A DNA stretch of 23,590 bases, taken from IMG/VR virus record IMGVR_UViG_3300030688_000121, positions 1 through 23,590 of that record. One strand, 5' to 3'. Source of the DNA: a virus. The notes under the pieces are model-generated. The model did no database searches and was not told where the DNA came from. It saw only the letters and a list, made by a program, of their open reading frames with translations. The position numbers and the translations under genes were made by a program. Positions 8,321 to 16,414 of the stretch are shown in pieces. Numbering within the stretch: the stretch's first letter is position 1; each line of letters begins with the position of its first letter.

Positions 8321-9465
8321 TTCCACGAAAAAGAAGAATCAAAAAGGCCAAGTATAACGGAGTTTCTTTTTACATTGAGGATGATGAAACATCCGGTGGA
8401 CGTAGGATTGTGACTCATGAATTCCCCTATTCTGAAATTCCAGCCACTGAGGATTTAGGCAAAAAGGCCAAACAATGGCAAATCCAAGGTTTTGTAGGTG
8501 GCGCTCTTTATAAGCAAGAGGCAGAAAAGCTCCAAGATGCTTTAGAGCAAGCAGGTGTCGGAACCCTAGATCATCCTTATATTGGAAAGAATAAAAAAGT
8601 CAGATGCACGAGTTACCGCAGAAATGAAACTAACCGAGAGTGGGGAGTGGTTTGGTTTTCCATGACCTTGACTGAGGCAGGAGAATTGCCTCAAATCACA
8701 GCACTCTCTATTGCCGATCAGGCGCAAAAAACTCAATCTTTCTTGGAAAACGTACTGCATACGTCTCAATCCATAGCATTGGGTGCATCAGGAGTTCTGT
8801 CAGGGGCCGCCGATACTTTAGATTCCTTATCAGAACAACTTGAAGAGAATCTTGCTCCATTTATAGCTGTGAGAGAAAGTTTAGGGGATGTACTCACTTC
8901 TTTAGCAGGGTTAAAAAACGTAGGTCGTGACATCTTATCTGAACCTGGAAATTATTTAAATGCCTTCATCGGTGCGTTAGGTGTACTCATTGAATCACCT
9001 CTGGATTCATTAACTCTGATGAATATTCTTAGCTCATCTCTTACACCTCTTTTTGAATCGATAAATCCATCGCTCGAGCGTACAGAACTTCACTCTACTT
9101 CTGAAACATTAGCCACGGTAATGTTAATTTATATGAGTGAAGTTGCAACAAGAAATGATATTTTGAATACAAAGGCAAGGGAAAAAATAAAAACGCTATT
9201 CCTATCATCCTGTGATTTATGTTTAGATCAATCAGATTCTTTTTTTGAAATCATCCAAAACGTCAGATCGGAAACCTATTTCACACTTCAAAAACAAGAT
9301 GAACAAAGGAATGTAAAAATCATTCATCCCCAGGGATGTACAAATATTTTACTACTTGCCTATGAGCTTTACGGGGATGTTTCAAAATCCATACAACTCA
9401 CTCAGATGAACCCTGACCTAAACCCTTGCTTCATCATCAGAGGCACCTTCTTGGAGGTGGTATGA
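8317..9465 (+). CDS. Baseplate/tail protein with DNA-circularisation N-terminal domain (Mu gpN-like)
   Basis: The start is set at ATG 8317, which overlaps the tape measure stop as ATGA and has GGGAG upstream; a longer frame from 8272 adds 15 residues inside the previous gene and is less likely. The 382-residue protein opens with a basic stretch and then KAKYNGVSFYIEDDETSGGR and HEFPYSEIPATEDLGKKAKQW, which are typical of the N-terminal domain named DNA circularisation in Mu gpN relatives. In Mu the protein belongs to the baseplate/tail hub region next to the tape measure. The C-terminal 250 residues are mostly helical and end with NPDLNPCFIIRGTFLEVV, a LysM-like end seen in this family. Confidence 0.8.
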   Translation: MIPRKRRIKKAKYNGVSFYIEDDETSGGRRIVTHEFPYSEIPATEDLGKKAKQWQIQGFVGGALYKQEAEKLQDALEQAGVGTLDHPYIGKNKKVRCTSYRRNETNREWGVVWFSMTLTEAGELPQITALSIADQAQKTQSFLENVLHTSQSIALGASGVLSGAADTLDSLSEQLEENLAPFIAVRESLGDVLTSLAGLKNVGRDILSEPGNYLNAFIGALGVLIESPLDSLTLMNILSSSLTPLFESINPSLERTELHSTSETLATVMLIYMSEVATRNDILNTKAREKIKTLFLSSCDLCLDQSDSFFEIIQNVRSETYFTLQKQDEQRNVKIIHPQGCTNILLLAYELYGDVSKSIQLTQMNPDLNPCFIIRGTFLEVV

Positions 9466-10553
9466 TTGCTAGTCTTGAAGCTTCAAAAGATCAGGTAAAA
9501 CTCCTTGTCGGAGGTGTCTTGCATCAGGGCTGGAGCAGGGTGGATATTCACAGATCCATTTACACCGCAGCAGGAGCTTTTGATTTAACTCTTTCTCCTG
9601 TCTGGGAGCAGATGCCTCTTGATTTTGCTCTGTATCCAGGAGAAAGCTGCACATTAAAAATAGGCAGTGAAACAGTCATTACAGGATTTATTGATTGTGT
9701 CAGGCAAAAGTTAGATCATTCTCAGCATATTTTAGATGTTTCAGGACGGGATCAAACAGCAGATATTGTGGATTGCAGTAGTTTAAGGCAGTCCAGAGTT
9801 TGGAACCCTGTTCCGCTTGAGACGATTGCGGATGAGTTACTCAAACCCTTTGGGATTCCATTCATTCATCCAAAAAATACAGGCTCTGTGTTTCCCTCCT
9901 GGTCCATCCAAGAAGAATCCGTATTTGATAATCTCTCGCGAGCAGCTTCCTTGCGTGGTTTTTTACTCCTGTCAGATGGAAAAGGAAACCTGGTTGCAAC
10001 CAGGCCCAGGACGAATCAAGTTTCAATCTTTATTCATGAAAAAAGTGGTGTTTTAAGCTGCGAACAGACTGAAGATTTTAAAAATCGTTTTAGCAAGTAC
10101 GTCACCCGTGGGCTTAACTATGGACCCACCGAGGGGAAGGAAGAAAATCTCAGGTTTAAAATTCCTCCCGTCGTTGATTCTAGTATTAAACGTTACCGAC
10201 CGATTCTTATCTCTCAAGATGGAGAGATTAGGGAGCAAGTCGCAAAAGACCGCCTAGCTTGGGAAGCGCGAGTCAGGCGGGCTAAGTCTAATCAGGTGGA
10301 CATCACTCTGACCTCTTGGAAAGATAGCCTAGGCAAGCTCTGGGACATCAATCAACTGGTATCTTTATCTTTTCCTGGAATCCATGTGTCTGGAAAATAC
10401 CTCATTACCTCAGTTCATTTCACTTTAGATTCCAGTGGAACAAAAACAAACTTACAATGTGAATCCGCCCACAGCGCAGATATTGACCCCACCTTGGAAG
10501 CCAAAGAAATCAATTTTAGAAAAGCTTTGCAAACCCCAGAAGGACCTAAATAA
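9462..10553 (+). CDS. Baseplate hub protein (Mu gpP / late control D-like)
   Basis: The ATG at 9462 overlaps the previous stop as ATGA and follows GGAGG, so it is preferred to an upstream in-frame ATG at 9426. The 363-residue product matches the Mu gpP hub family: VDIHRSIYTAAGAFDLTLSP near the N-terminus, SCTLKIGSETVITGFIDCV, and LDVSGRDQTADIVDCS. Hub trimers of this kind join the tail tube to the central spike and resemble gp27 of T4 and VgrG of type VI secretion. The spike gene follows directly after the stop codon. The C-terminal part (GKYLITSVHFTLDSSGTKTN) is also typical. Confidence 0.85.
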   Translation: MIASLEASKDQVKLLVGGVLHQGWSRVDIHRSIYTAAGAFDLTLSPVWEQMPLDFALYPGESCTLKIGSETVITGFIDCVRQKLDHSQHILDVSGRDQTADIVDCSSLRQSRVWNPVPLETIADELLKPFGIPFIHPKNTGSVFPSWSIQEESVFDNLSRAASLRGFLLLSDGKGNLVATRPRTNQVSIFIHEKSGVLSCEQTEDFKNRFSKYVTRGLNYGPTEGKEENLRFKIPPVVDSSIKRYRPILISQDGEIREQVAKDRLAWEARVRRAKSNQVDITLTSWKDSLGKLWDINQLVSLSFPGIHVSGKYLITSVHFTLDSSGTKTNLQCESAHSADIDPTLEAKEINFRKALQTPEGPK

Positions 10554-11096
10554 ATGGATTACTCGTTATTTCAAGCCCTTGAAAAACTTTTGAAACCGAT
10601 CCGCTCTCGGATTTCAAACCTCATTCAAAGAGGAATGATGCATAAATTGAGTGAGTCAGGCGTTCAGGTGAGTCTTGGGGAAGGCGATACACAGGAGAAT
10701 ATTCGTTATCTCCAGCATTATGGATTTGCCTCTCACCCACCTAAAAATTCTGAGACTTTACTTTTATTCCCTTCTGGAGAAAGAAGCACTGGATTTGCTC
10801 TGTCCTCAAACTCACCCAAAGGGTGCCCAGTCCAACTCGATGAAGGTGAATCCGCTCAGTATAATGAGGAGGGTTCATCCATTACTTTAAAAAATGGGGG
10901 TAAGCTTGAAATTAGAAACAAGGAAAATGAACTCATCAGTGTTCTTTTAGATTTAACGGTTCAAGTGGAAAAATTATCTCAACTCAGTGCACTGGCTCCT
11001 CCTGGTGGAAATTATCCTGGAGGCAATTGCACGATCAGCGTTCCAGGCTTTGACATCGCATCGGTCAAATCAAAGCTTTCTTCCTTTAAGGCGTGA
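10554..11096 (+). CDS. Baseplate assembly protein V / central spike (Mu gp45-like)
   Basis: The gene starts with ATG immediately after the TAA of the hub gene and has AAGGA just upstream. The 180-residue protein fits the Mu gp45/gpV spike family: an N-terminal helix (LLKPIRSRISNLIQRGMM), an OB-like part (RYLQHYGFASHPPKNSETLLLF), then a beta-helical stretch with ITLKNGGKLEIRNK. Spikes of this type puncture the host outer membrane at the tip of the tail. The C-terminus has a glycine-rich PGGNYPGGN segment. No HxH iron-binding apex motif of the Mu/P2 spike type is obvious at the end. Confidence 0.82.
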   Translation: MDYSLFQALEKLLKPIRSRISNLIQRGMMHKLSESGVQVSLGEGDTQENIRYLQHYGFASHPPKNSETLLLFPSGERSTGFALSSNSPKGCPVQLDEGESAQYNEEGSSITLKNGGKLEIRNKENELISVLLDLTVQVEKLSQLSALAPPGGNYPGGNCTISVPGFDIASVKSKLSSFKA

Positions 11097-11100
11097 CCCT

Positions 11101-11529
11101 ATGCAAGACTTAACGGCTTTACTTTTTTATCATGACATCTGGCTGAAAGAAGAACTCAGTGAAGAAAACTGGATTAAAAACGCAATTGCTATGAGCCTTT
11201 TTTCAGATCAAAGAGTGGAAGAAATCCCAGCCTATGAAGTATCCCACCGTGGGTATTGGGCAGACTCTTTAGATCCACAAGCTCAGCCTCTAGGCTCAAG
11301 ACTTTGGACTTTAGCCAACCAGCCTTTGAATGAAGAAAGTTTAGAAGATGCGATCCAATACTCCTATGAATCTTTATCTTGGCTTTTAGACGAGGATGTC
11401 ATTACGGAGCTAAAAACAGATGGTGAACTTTCAAAAGGTACCATTCTTCTTTTTATCGGAGTGGTCACGAAAAAGAAAAATTACAACTTCTCCATTAACC
11501 TAAATCGGGGGATCGATGGAATTTTCTAA
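11101..11529 (+). CDS. Baseplate wedge protein, phage GP46 family
   Basis: The start is set at ATG 11101, four bases after the spike gene stop with AAGG upstream. A longer frame from 10987 would overlap the spike gene by over 100 bases with no support. The resulting 142-residue protein matches the GP46 family: SHRGYWADSLDPQAQPLGSR is the conserved core, followed by LWTLANQPLNEESLEDAIQ and a Trp/Leu-rich helix. It corresponds to T4 gp25-like wedge proteins, which link sheath and baseplate. Its last 14 bases overlap the baseplate J gene. Order spike-GP46-J-gp48 is the same as in Mu. Confidence 0.87.
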   Translation: MQDLTALLFYHDIWLKEELSEENWIKNAIAMSLFSDQRVEEIPAYEVSHRGYWADSLDPQAQPLGSRLWTLANQPLNEESLEDAIQYSYESLSWLLDEDVITELKTDGELSKGTILLFIGVVTKKKNYNFSINLNRGIDGIF

Positions 11530-12589
11530 GCCTTCTTTACAAACTTTGATCACCAGAATTCAATCCGACATCGCCAGTCGCTTAGGCATTGGGCTTCCCA
11601 TTAAAAAGGCAAGCATCCTTTCTGCTCTTGCTTCCGCAATGGCTGGATCCGTGTTTCTACTCTATGGAAGCGTTGAATACTGGCTCACTCAGTGGTTTAT
11701 CGATACGGCAACAGGGATTCATTTAGATCGATTAGCAGGACTCTTTGGAATGATCCGGAATGGAAAAACTCAAGCCCAGGGAACTATCCGAATCGAGGGA
11801 ACCTCTGGAAAACTCATCCAAAAAGACGCACTCTTATCCACACAAGAAGGTGAAACCTATTCCATTAAAAATGACGTCACGATCAATGATCAGGGTTTTG
11901 TCCATGTAGTGGTCACTGCATCAGCAGCAGGGCCTGCTGGAAATTTAAAATCAAACTCGATTTTAAAACTGATCACTTCCATTTCAGAAGTGAAACGAGA
12001 TGCCCTAGTGCTGGAAATTATCGGTGGATTTGAAGAAGAAAATGACGACCAGCTTCGAGTAAGATTACTGAAGCGACTCAGGCACCCAGGACAAGGCGGA
12101 AGTGAGGCAGATTACATTCATTGGGCGCAGTCTATTTCAGGAGTGGGCAATGTTTGGGTGACTCCTGATCCTAAATCCTTTTCAATCTTCCTTTCTTTTC
12201 TCACGATCGATGCAGATTACCCCCTCCCAACGGATGATTTGAGACAATCCGTTGAAGCAAGTTTGAAAACGAAAAAACCTTTAGGGACTCGGGTTTTTGT
12301 GCAGAAATTAGATCCAGTTCCTATTTTCATTGAAATCAAGATTTTCATTGAGATCATGATCCTAGATCAAAAAGACGTGGAAACAAAGCTTGAAAAAGCG
12401 TTAAAAAATTACTTCCTTAAAAAGGTATCTCCAGGAAATCGCATTCCATTGATTCACATCACGCAGCTTGTCTCACAAATTCTTAAACACGATCATTTTA
12501 AAATAGTTTCACCTGAAAGTGACATTCTGATTAGCCCAAATCAAATTGGAGTATTTGGAGGACTTAAATGCAGTTATTCTCAGTCTTAA
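11516..12589 (+). CDS. Baseplate J family protein (Mu gp47-like)
   Basis: This 357-residue protein fits the baseplate J/gp47 family. It has an N-terminal helix pair, the core YWLTQWFIDTATGIHLDRLA followed by GLFGMIRNGKTQAQGTIRI, and FEEENDDQLRVRLLKRLRHP, then QGGSEADYIHWAQ with GVGNVWVTP. The protein forms the baseplate wedge that rearranges when the tail contracts. The length agrees with Mu gp47. ATG 11516 is preceded by a G-rich ribosome site, and the gene overlaps GP46 by 14 bases and gp48 by 22 bases. Confidence 0.92.
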   Translation: MEFSKPSLQTLITRIQSDIASRLGIGLPIKKASILSALASAMAGSVFLLYGSVEYWLTQWFIDTATGIHLDRLAGLFGMIRNGKTQAQGTIRIEGTSGKLIQKDALLSTQEGETYSIKNDVTINDQGFVHVVVTASAAGPAGNLKSNSILKLITSISEVKRDALVLEIIGGFEEENDDQLRVRLLKRLRHPGQGGSEADYIHWAQSISGVGNVWVTPDPKSFSIFLSFLTIDADYPLPTDDLRQSVEASLKTKKPLGTRVFVQKLDPVPIFIEIKIFIEIMILDQKDVETKLEKALKNYFLKKVSPGNRIPLIHITQLVSQILKHDHFKIVSPESDILISPNQIGVFGGLKCSYSQS

Positions 12590-13122
12590 AAAATCTACTT
12601 CCTCAAGGTGCTTTCTGGGAAGTGACGCCTCACAGTGCTTTTCATCGTTTGCTGCTTGCCTTGTCTGATGAACTGGACCGAAATTTAGAGGTCGTCTTAA
12701 ATATTCCAAACATTCTTTCCTATGATCAAGATCCATCTCGTTTTATGAAGTATCTAGGTTTAAACCAAAGCTTACTCAAATCGAAAGACTCACAAATCCA
12801 GGCTATTTTATCCATCTTAAGTAGACAAGGAAATTTAAGCAGGCAGTACATCGAAGAAAGACTGAAGGCATTAGGCTACACCCACTTTTCAATCGATGAT
12901 CCAACCGAAGAAGATGCTGGCCTTGAGCCCATTGTGAAAGATATGATTTCTGTCTACAAAAGAATTGAATCCATTCACTACTTGAGTGCTGGAGATCCTT
13001 GTGGAAGTTCGCTCCAGTCGTGGTGGAATCTTCCATTTGAATTAGATGTTAAAAAACTTCTCCCAGCTTATATTGCCGTCAACTTTTTATATCAGGAGAA
13101 TATCAATGCTTCGAATATCTGA
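12568..13122 (+). CDS. Baseplate/tail protein gp48-like (YmfQ family)
   Basis: The 184-residue product resembles the Mu gp48/YmfQ (DUF2313) family: LFSVLKNLLPQGAFW at the start, LLLALSDELDRNLE, and QIQAILSILSRQGNLSRQYI. These proteins lie at the periphery of the baseplate and connect to tail fibres, the role of P2 gpI. The ATG at 12568 follows GGAGG and lies 22 bases inside the baseplate J gene. The C-terminus overlaps the first fibre-like gene by 17 bases. Position as the last baseplate gene before the fibre genes agrees with the family. Confidence 0.82.
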   Translation: MQLFSVLKNLLPQGAFWEVTPHSAFHRLLLALSDELDRNLEVVLNIPNILSYDQDPSRFMKYLGLNQSLLKSKDSQIQAILSILSRQGNLSRQYIEERLKALGYTHFSIDDPTEEDAGLEPIVKDMISVYKRIESIHYLSAGDPCGSSLQSWWNLPFELDVKKLLPAYIAVNFLYQENINASNI

Positions 13123-13777
13123 AAAAGATTATGGAACCAAAGACGGTCGTTTTCAAAACGGCGATCCAGTAACGAATACCCGTCCTACCAGGGTGACAGC
13201 CGATTGGCTCAACTCTGTTCAAGAGGAAATTGCAAACGTCATTACAAGTCGCAACCATACAAAACTAGATGCAAACGACCCAACCCAACTCCTCAAGGCT
13301 ATTTTAGATATTTACAGTTACGGCGTAGATCCGGTGAGTTTTTCTATTGATAACGCGATTAAAACTCCAACGGATTTAACTTTTGAAGCGTTTGATAAGT
13401 CACTGATGAAAGCCGTTTATTTCAATGCTCTTTCCGTCAGACATACAACGAAAGCTGATATGACTTTCATGACTTCGCATGTGGCTGTATTTAGTTCATT
13501 CACATCTGAATGGTCACTTTTTACTCAATATGATCCTGCAATTATCAAAGTCGATCTTCAAGCCCCCACACATCCCATGCCACCTCTCAACCCTTCTACG
13601 AATATTCCTCCTCCGATTCAACCTGATCCTGCCGCAGTAGTCAAGGTGCTTCCAGGTCCACATTTTTTATCCATCTCAGCTGCTGGGAAACTTCAGTATC
13701 AAACGTCTACTCTTGACGGAGATTTGCACCAAGGATCGCTCACTTTATCTCACTTCCGTTATTTAAGGTCTTCCTGA
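13106..13777 (+). CDS. Tail fibre / adaptor-like protein 1
   Basis: The start is set at ATG 13106, preceded by AGGAG; an in-frame ATG at 13046 has no such site. The 223-residue protein opens with FQNGDPVTNTRPTRVTADWL followed by NSVQEEIANVI, the common N-terminal attachment segment of many phage tail fibres. It then differs from known fibres: a Pro-rich stretch (PPLNPSTNIPPPIQP) and a short beta-rich end with HFLSISAAGKLQY and LSHFRYLRSS. It is far too short to be a full receptor-binding fibre. The next two genes share the layout, so the three may form one fibre complex. That role is inferred from position and the N-terminal motif. Confidence 0.65.
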   Translation: MLRISEKDYGTKDGRFQNGDPVTNTRPTRVTADWLNSVQEEIANVITSRNHTKLDANDPTQLLKAILDIYSYGVDPVSFSIDNAIKTPTDLTFEAFDKSLMKAVYFNALSVRHTTKADMTFMTSHVAVFSSFTSEWSLFTQYDPAIIKVDLQAPTHPMPPLNPSTNIPPPIQPDPAAVVKVLPGPHFLSISAAGKLQYQTSTLDGDLHQGSLTLSHFRYLRSS

Positions 13778-14472
13778 TGTTTACCCTAGATCAGACCGTT
13801 TTAAAAAATATGAACCCGTCAGACCCCAGGAAATATGCTCTTTATGAACAGATGCAGGAGGAAATTTGCAACGTCATTGATTTCATGGGAGGATCTCCAT
13901 TGAAAAGAGATCAACCCGAAGATCACCCTCATCAGCTCCATCATCAACTCTATGATGCGATCTCTCAACTTGCGCTAGAATCACCCAGAAAATGGACCAT
14001 GGATTTTTTCCCCACTCCCAGAGTGGATCCGGTGGAACTCTGGAACAATCAGCGAATCACTCGATTGATTGACAATTTTCAACTCGATCCGCTTCATAAT
14101 TGGGCTGTCACCTTTCGTATTTCTTATTTTGAGCAATCTAAAAAAGATTCCAATGCGGGAGACCCTTTTATACCAACATTTGATTTAATACAAAGTCAAC
14201 GGGTACAACTCACTTATGAAGATAAGATTGGAACTTGGTTTTCTGCTCATCAGGTGTGGGAAGTTGGGATGCCTCATCCGATCTTAAGCTCGGATCAACT
14301 GGGTCTGATTTTACTCCCTTCAGCTGATAACAATCAGCATCAAGATCCCAGTCAGTTTTTTATGAGCATTTCCCCTTCAGGCTACATTTCTATCACTTCA
14401 AGCACCTTTGAGTTTTTGTCAGTCACCAGGCTTGTTTTGTCGGAGTTTAGGTTCGTCAGGAGGCCCACATGA
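13777..14472 (+). CDS. Tail fibre / adaptor-like protein 2 (paralogue)
   Basis: This 231-residue protein starts one base before the end of the previous stop codon (TGATG). Its segment YEQMQEEICNVIDFMGG aligns with the NSVQEEIANVI segment of the previous protein. Its end, FFMSISPSGYISITSSTF then LVLSEFRFVRR, aligns with HFLSISAAGKLQY and LSHFRYLRSS of the same protein. The middle is unrelated by eye. I read it as a diverged tandem duplicate with a fibre-tip or adaptor role. No known receptor-binding fold or chaperone domain is recognisable. The stop overlaps the next start as ATGA. Confidence 0.55.
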   Translation: MFTLDQTVLKNMNPSDPRKYALYEQMQEEICNVIDFMGGSPLKRDQPEDHPHQLHHQLYDAISQLALESPRKWTMDFFPTPRVDPVELWNNQRITRLIDNFQLDPLHNWAVTFRISYFEQSKKDSNAGDPFIPTFDLIQSQRVQLTYEDKIGTWFSAHQVWEVGMPHPILSSDQLGLILLPSADNNQHQDPSQFFMSISPSGYISITSSTFEFLSVTRLVLSEFRFVRRPT

Positions 14473-15368
14473 TCCGACTCAATCCTGATTCAAAAAAAAT
14501 CACACCTGATGACACAATGAACTATGACTGGTTCAATGCCCTTCAAGACGAAGTTTGTACCCCGATTGAAAAAACGCAAACGCTTTCAGAACGACTTGAT
14601 CAGCTTGCTACCTCCATTCAAAATATCATCGCTGGCTCAGGCTTCGACTTAGGAGAGGTTGCAGATTATAGTGGAAATCCTGTTCCTATTCCTCAGCTGA
14701 TCATCAAGCCTAACGAAGTAAAATCATTCACTCTGTATCTGGATATTGCTCTGAAAAATCCACTTCTTTTAGAGAATCAAGAAAACTATGCACAAGATGC
14801 TGGATTTAATTACGCTTTAAACTTTCCTCTGGATACATCGAGTTCTCAATTTAAGGATCTTTCTGTTATTTTGTCATCCAATGATATTTTAGAAAAAAGG
14901 TCAACGAGTTCTCTACCAACTGATCACGCGATGGTGAATGACTACATGCCTATCAGGCTCCCTGAGAATTTGAAAGATTTACCCCGCACAGAGGCCATTT
15001 CTCTTCTTAAGAAAATAAACGCCACCGTTTTATGCATGAGGCCCACATCTCTTGTGACTTATGTATTTGGACCTAAAAACAAAGGAATTTCAAAATTAGA
15101 AGAAGGCACCTCGTTTGTTGATTTTTCAACCGCTCAGAGCTTCTTTTCAAAGCTTTGTGCTGAGTTGCATATCCCTTCATGGGCATTTCAAGACGGACAG
15201 GAAAAGATTCCATTGTCTTCTTATTATCTCTTCGCTACTTTTGTTCCGCCCGTCATTCTCGCCAGCAATCCAGAAGGACAGATTTATTATTTTTTCAATA
15301 AAATGATGTATGGCGATTTTTTGAATGTCAGATTAGGAATCTTTAACTTATCCCAACACCCGGTCTAA
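14469..15368 (+). CDS. Tail fibre / adaptor-like protein 3 (distant paralogue)
   Basis: The 299-residue product starts in the previous stop codon (ATGA). Its N-terminus MNYDWFNALQDEVCTPIEK keeps the W/F-N-x-Q-(E/D)-E pattern of the two preceding proteins, followed by a helix with heptad-like Leu spacing (TLSERLDQLATSIQNI). The rest is longer and different, and it ends with a beta-rich LASNPEGQIYYFF segment comparable to the S-x-x-G-x-I-x strands of the other two. It closes the structural operon; an 82-base gap with inverted repeats follows. Function beyond probable fibre association is unknown. Confidence 0.5.
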   Translation: MIRLNPDSKKITPDDTMNYDWFNALQDEVCTPIEKTQTLSERLDQLATSIQNIIAGSGFDLGEVADYSGNPVPIPQLIIKPNEVKSFTLYLDIALKNPLLLENQENYAQDAGFNYALNFPLDTSSSQFKDLSVILSSNDILEKRSTSSLPTDHAMVNDYMPIRLPENLKDLPRTEAISLLKKINATVLCMRPTSLVTYVFGPKNKGISKLEEGTSFVDFSTAQSFFSKLCAELHIPSWAFQDGQEKIPLSSYYLFATFVPPVILASNPEGQIYYFFNKMMYGDFLNVRLGIFNLSQHPV

Positions 15369-15383
15369 TTTTTGTCATTTTAG

Positions 15384-15431
15384 ACACTAGTGTACATTTT
15401 GAAATTTCTTTAAAGTGTTTCAGATTTCAAA
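15384..15431 (+). repeat. Inverted repeats between tail and lysis genes
   Basis: Two dyads occupy this short gap. The first is the perfect 10-base palindrome ACACTAGTGT at 15384-15393. The second is a pair of 8-base arms, TTTGAAAT (15398-15405) and ATTTCAAA (15424-15431), separated by 18 bases. They could mark the end of the structural operon, or a regulator site before the lysis cassette. There is no G+C-rich terminator stem. A TTGTCA at 15372-15377 has no convincing -10 partner at 17 bases. Confidence 0.35.
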
Positions 15432-15450
15432 TTTTATATAGGAGAATTTT

Positions 15451-15687
15451 ATGGAATCCTCAAACTTATTTACCTTTGTAAAAGCAAATTTTGGAATGAT
15501 TAGTTTAATTCTACTCTTGATTCTAAGCGAAGTCTTATCTTTCAAACCAGCTTTGGGTGCTTCAGGTGTCGTGAAACTGATTTACAACTTATTGCAATCT
15601 GAAGCAAAAAAATCAGAGCCTGATGCAATGAAAATCATTGAATCAGAACTCGCGGCCCGAATAGCAGATAAAACAAAACGAACGTAA
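15451..15687 (+). CDS. Small membrane protein, holin candidate
   Basis: This 78-residue protein has a good ribosome site (TAGGAGA, 6 bases before the ATG). Residues about 14-32 (FGMISLILLLILSEVL) form one strong membrane segment, followed by a weaker amphipathic stretch (GVVKLIYNLLQS) and a charged C-terminus rich in Lys, Glu and Arg. It lies directly after the tail genes and before the endolysin group, which is where holins are found. Size, charged tail and position support a holin that permeabilises the inner membrane and frees the endolysin. No specific holin family is recognised, so this is a positional inference. Confidence 0.5.
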   Translation: MESSNLFTFVKANFGMISLILLLILSEVLSFKPALGASGVVKLIYNLLQSEAKKSEPDAMKIIESELAARIADKTKRT

Positions 15688-15703
15688 TCCCTTCTCTGCC
15701 ACA

Positions 15704-15738
15704 AGGCCCATAGGTTTTTCCTAGTTTCCTATGGGCCT
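15704..15738 (+). terminator. Strong hairpin within lysis cassette
   Basis: The arms AGGCCCATAGG (15704-15714) and CCTATGGGCCT (15728-15738) are exactly complementary over 11 bases, around a 13-base loop. The T-rich stretch that a simple intrinsic terminator would need is not immediately adjacent; the nearest T-run is at about 15756-15762, just before the next ATG. It may attenuate or terminate transcription between the holin candidate and the lipoprotein, or protect the mRNA end. Its right arm contains an ATG (15731) in frame with the lipoprotein gene, which makes that upstream start unlikely. Confidence 0.45.
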
Positions 15739-15763
15739 GCTCAACTTCAAAGGACTTTTTTTC

Positions 15764-16414
15764 ATGAAACTCTGTATTCCGTTCCTATTTGTACTTTTTG
15801 GATGTTCCTGCTCTCATTCAGTGAAAGTCTTAGATTCTCAGAGTGCCATTTTAGCGAATGATCTCACTGCCATTTTATCAGGATGTGGCCAACAACTGGC
15901 TGGATCGGGATATCTTGTCTGTCGAGAAACCGAGTTGCAAAATACAAGAAATGAATTTCTTATTGTCCACACTCCACCAGGACTTGATTGTAAGCAAGAA
16001 GCTTGCACATTCGTCAAAGTCTTTTTCTCTGACGGTAGACCCTCACTAGAAAAGGCTATTCACAAAGGAGATGCACTCATTCAAATTCCTTGGTCGGAGA
16101 TTGTGGGTAAAAAGGTATTTGATCTCTCCGACCGAGGTACTTATTCCATTTCAATTCGGACGCATTATCTGGGTCCTGATGGAATAGAGCGCATCGCCTT
16201 TGCTGAAGGTCGAATCCTCATGCTGGTGGTTAGAAAGGAGTACACATCGCTTATAGAAAATGAAGACGATGAGGCATTTTATTGGATATGGAAAACAAAG
16301 CAGAATCAGACCCTAAAAGTCACCACGGGTTATCGTGTTTACATACAACCTTGGGCCACACCGTGGAACCCATTAGGCACGAAGCCACCAAACGAATTCT
16401 CCGACCTATGGTAG
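15764..16414 (+). CDS. Lipoprotein of unknown function in lysis cassette
   Basis: The start is set at ATG 15764, preceded by AAAGGA. An upstream in-frame ATG at 15731 lies inside a hairpin and would mask the signal peptide. The 216-residue product begins MKLCIPFLFVLFGCSCSHS, a short lipoprotein signal peptide with cleavage before C14, so it is probably anchored to a membrane by lipid. The body is beta-rich (KVFFSDGRPSLEKAI, YSISIRTHYLGPDGIER) and has two further Cys (CKQEACTF) that may form a disulfide. Its place between a holin candidate and a membrane/coiled-coil protein suggests an envelope role in lysis, but at this length it is not a classic o-spanin. I do not recognise a family. Confidence 0.6.
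   Translation: MKLCIPFLFVLFGCSCSHSVKVLDSQSAILANDLTAILSGCGQQLAGSGYLVCRETELQNTRNEFLIVHTPPGLDCKQEACTFVKVFFSDGRPSLEKAIHKGDALIQIPWSEIVGKKVFDLSDRGTYSISIRTHYLGPDGIERIAFAEGRILMLVVRKEYTSLIENEDDEAFYWIWKTKQNQTLKVTTGYRVYIQPWATPWNPLGTKPPNEFSDLW

Noticed and set aside
10987-11100. 38-residue N-terminal extension of GP46
   Set aside because: It lies inside the spike gene with no ribosome site. ATG 11101 gives the usual family N-terminus and length.
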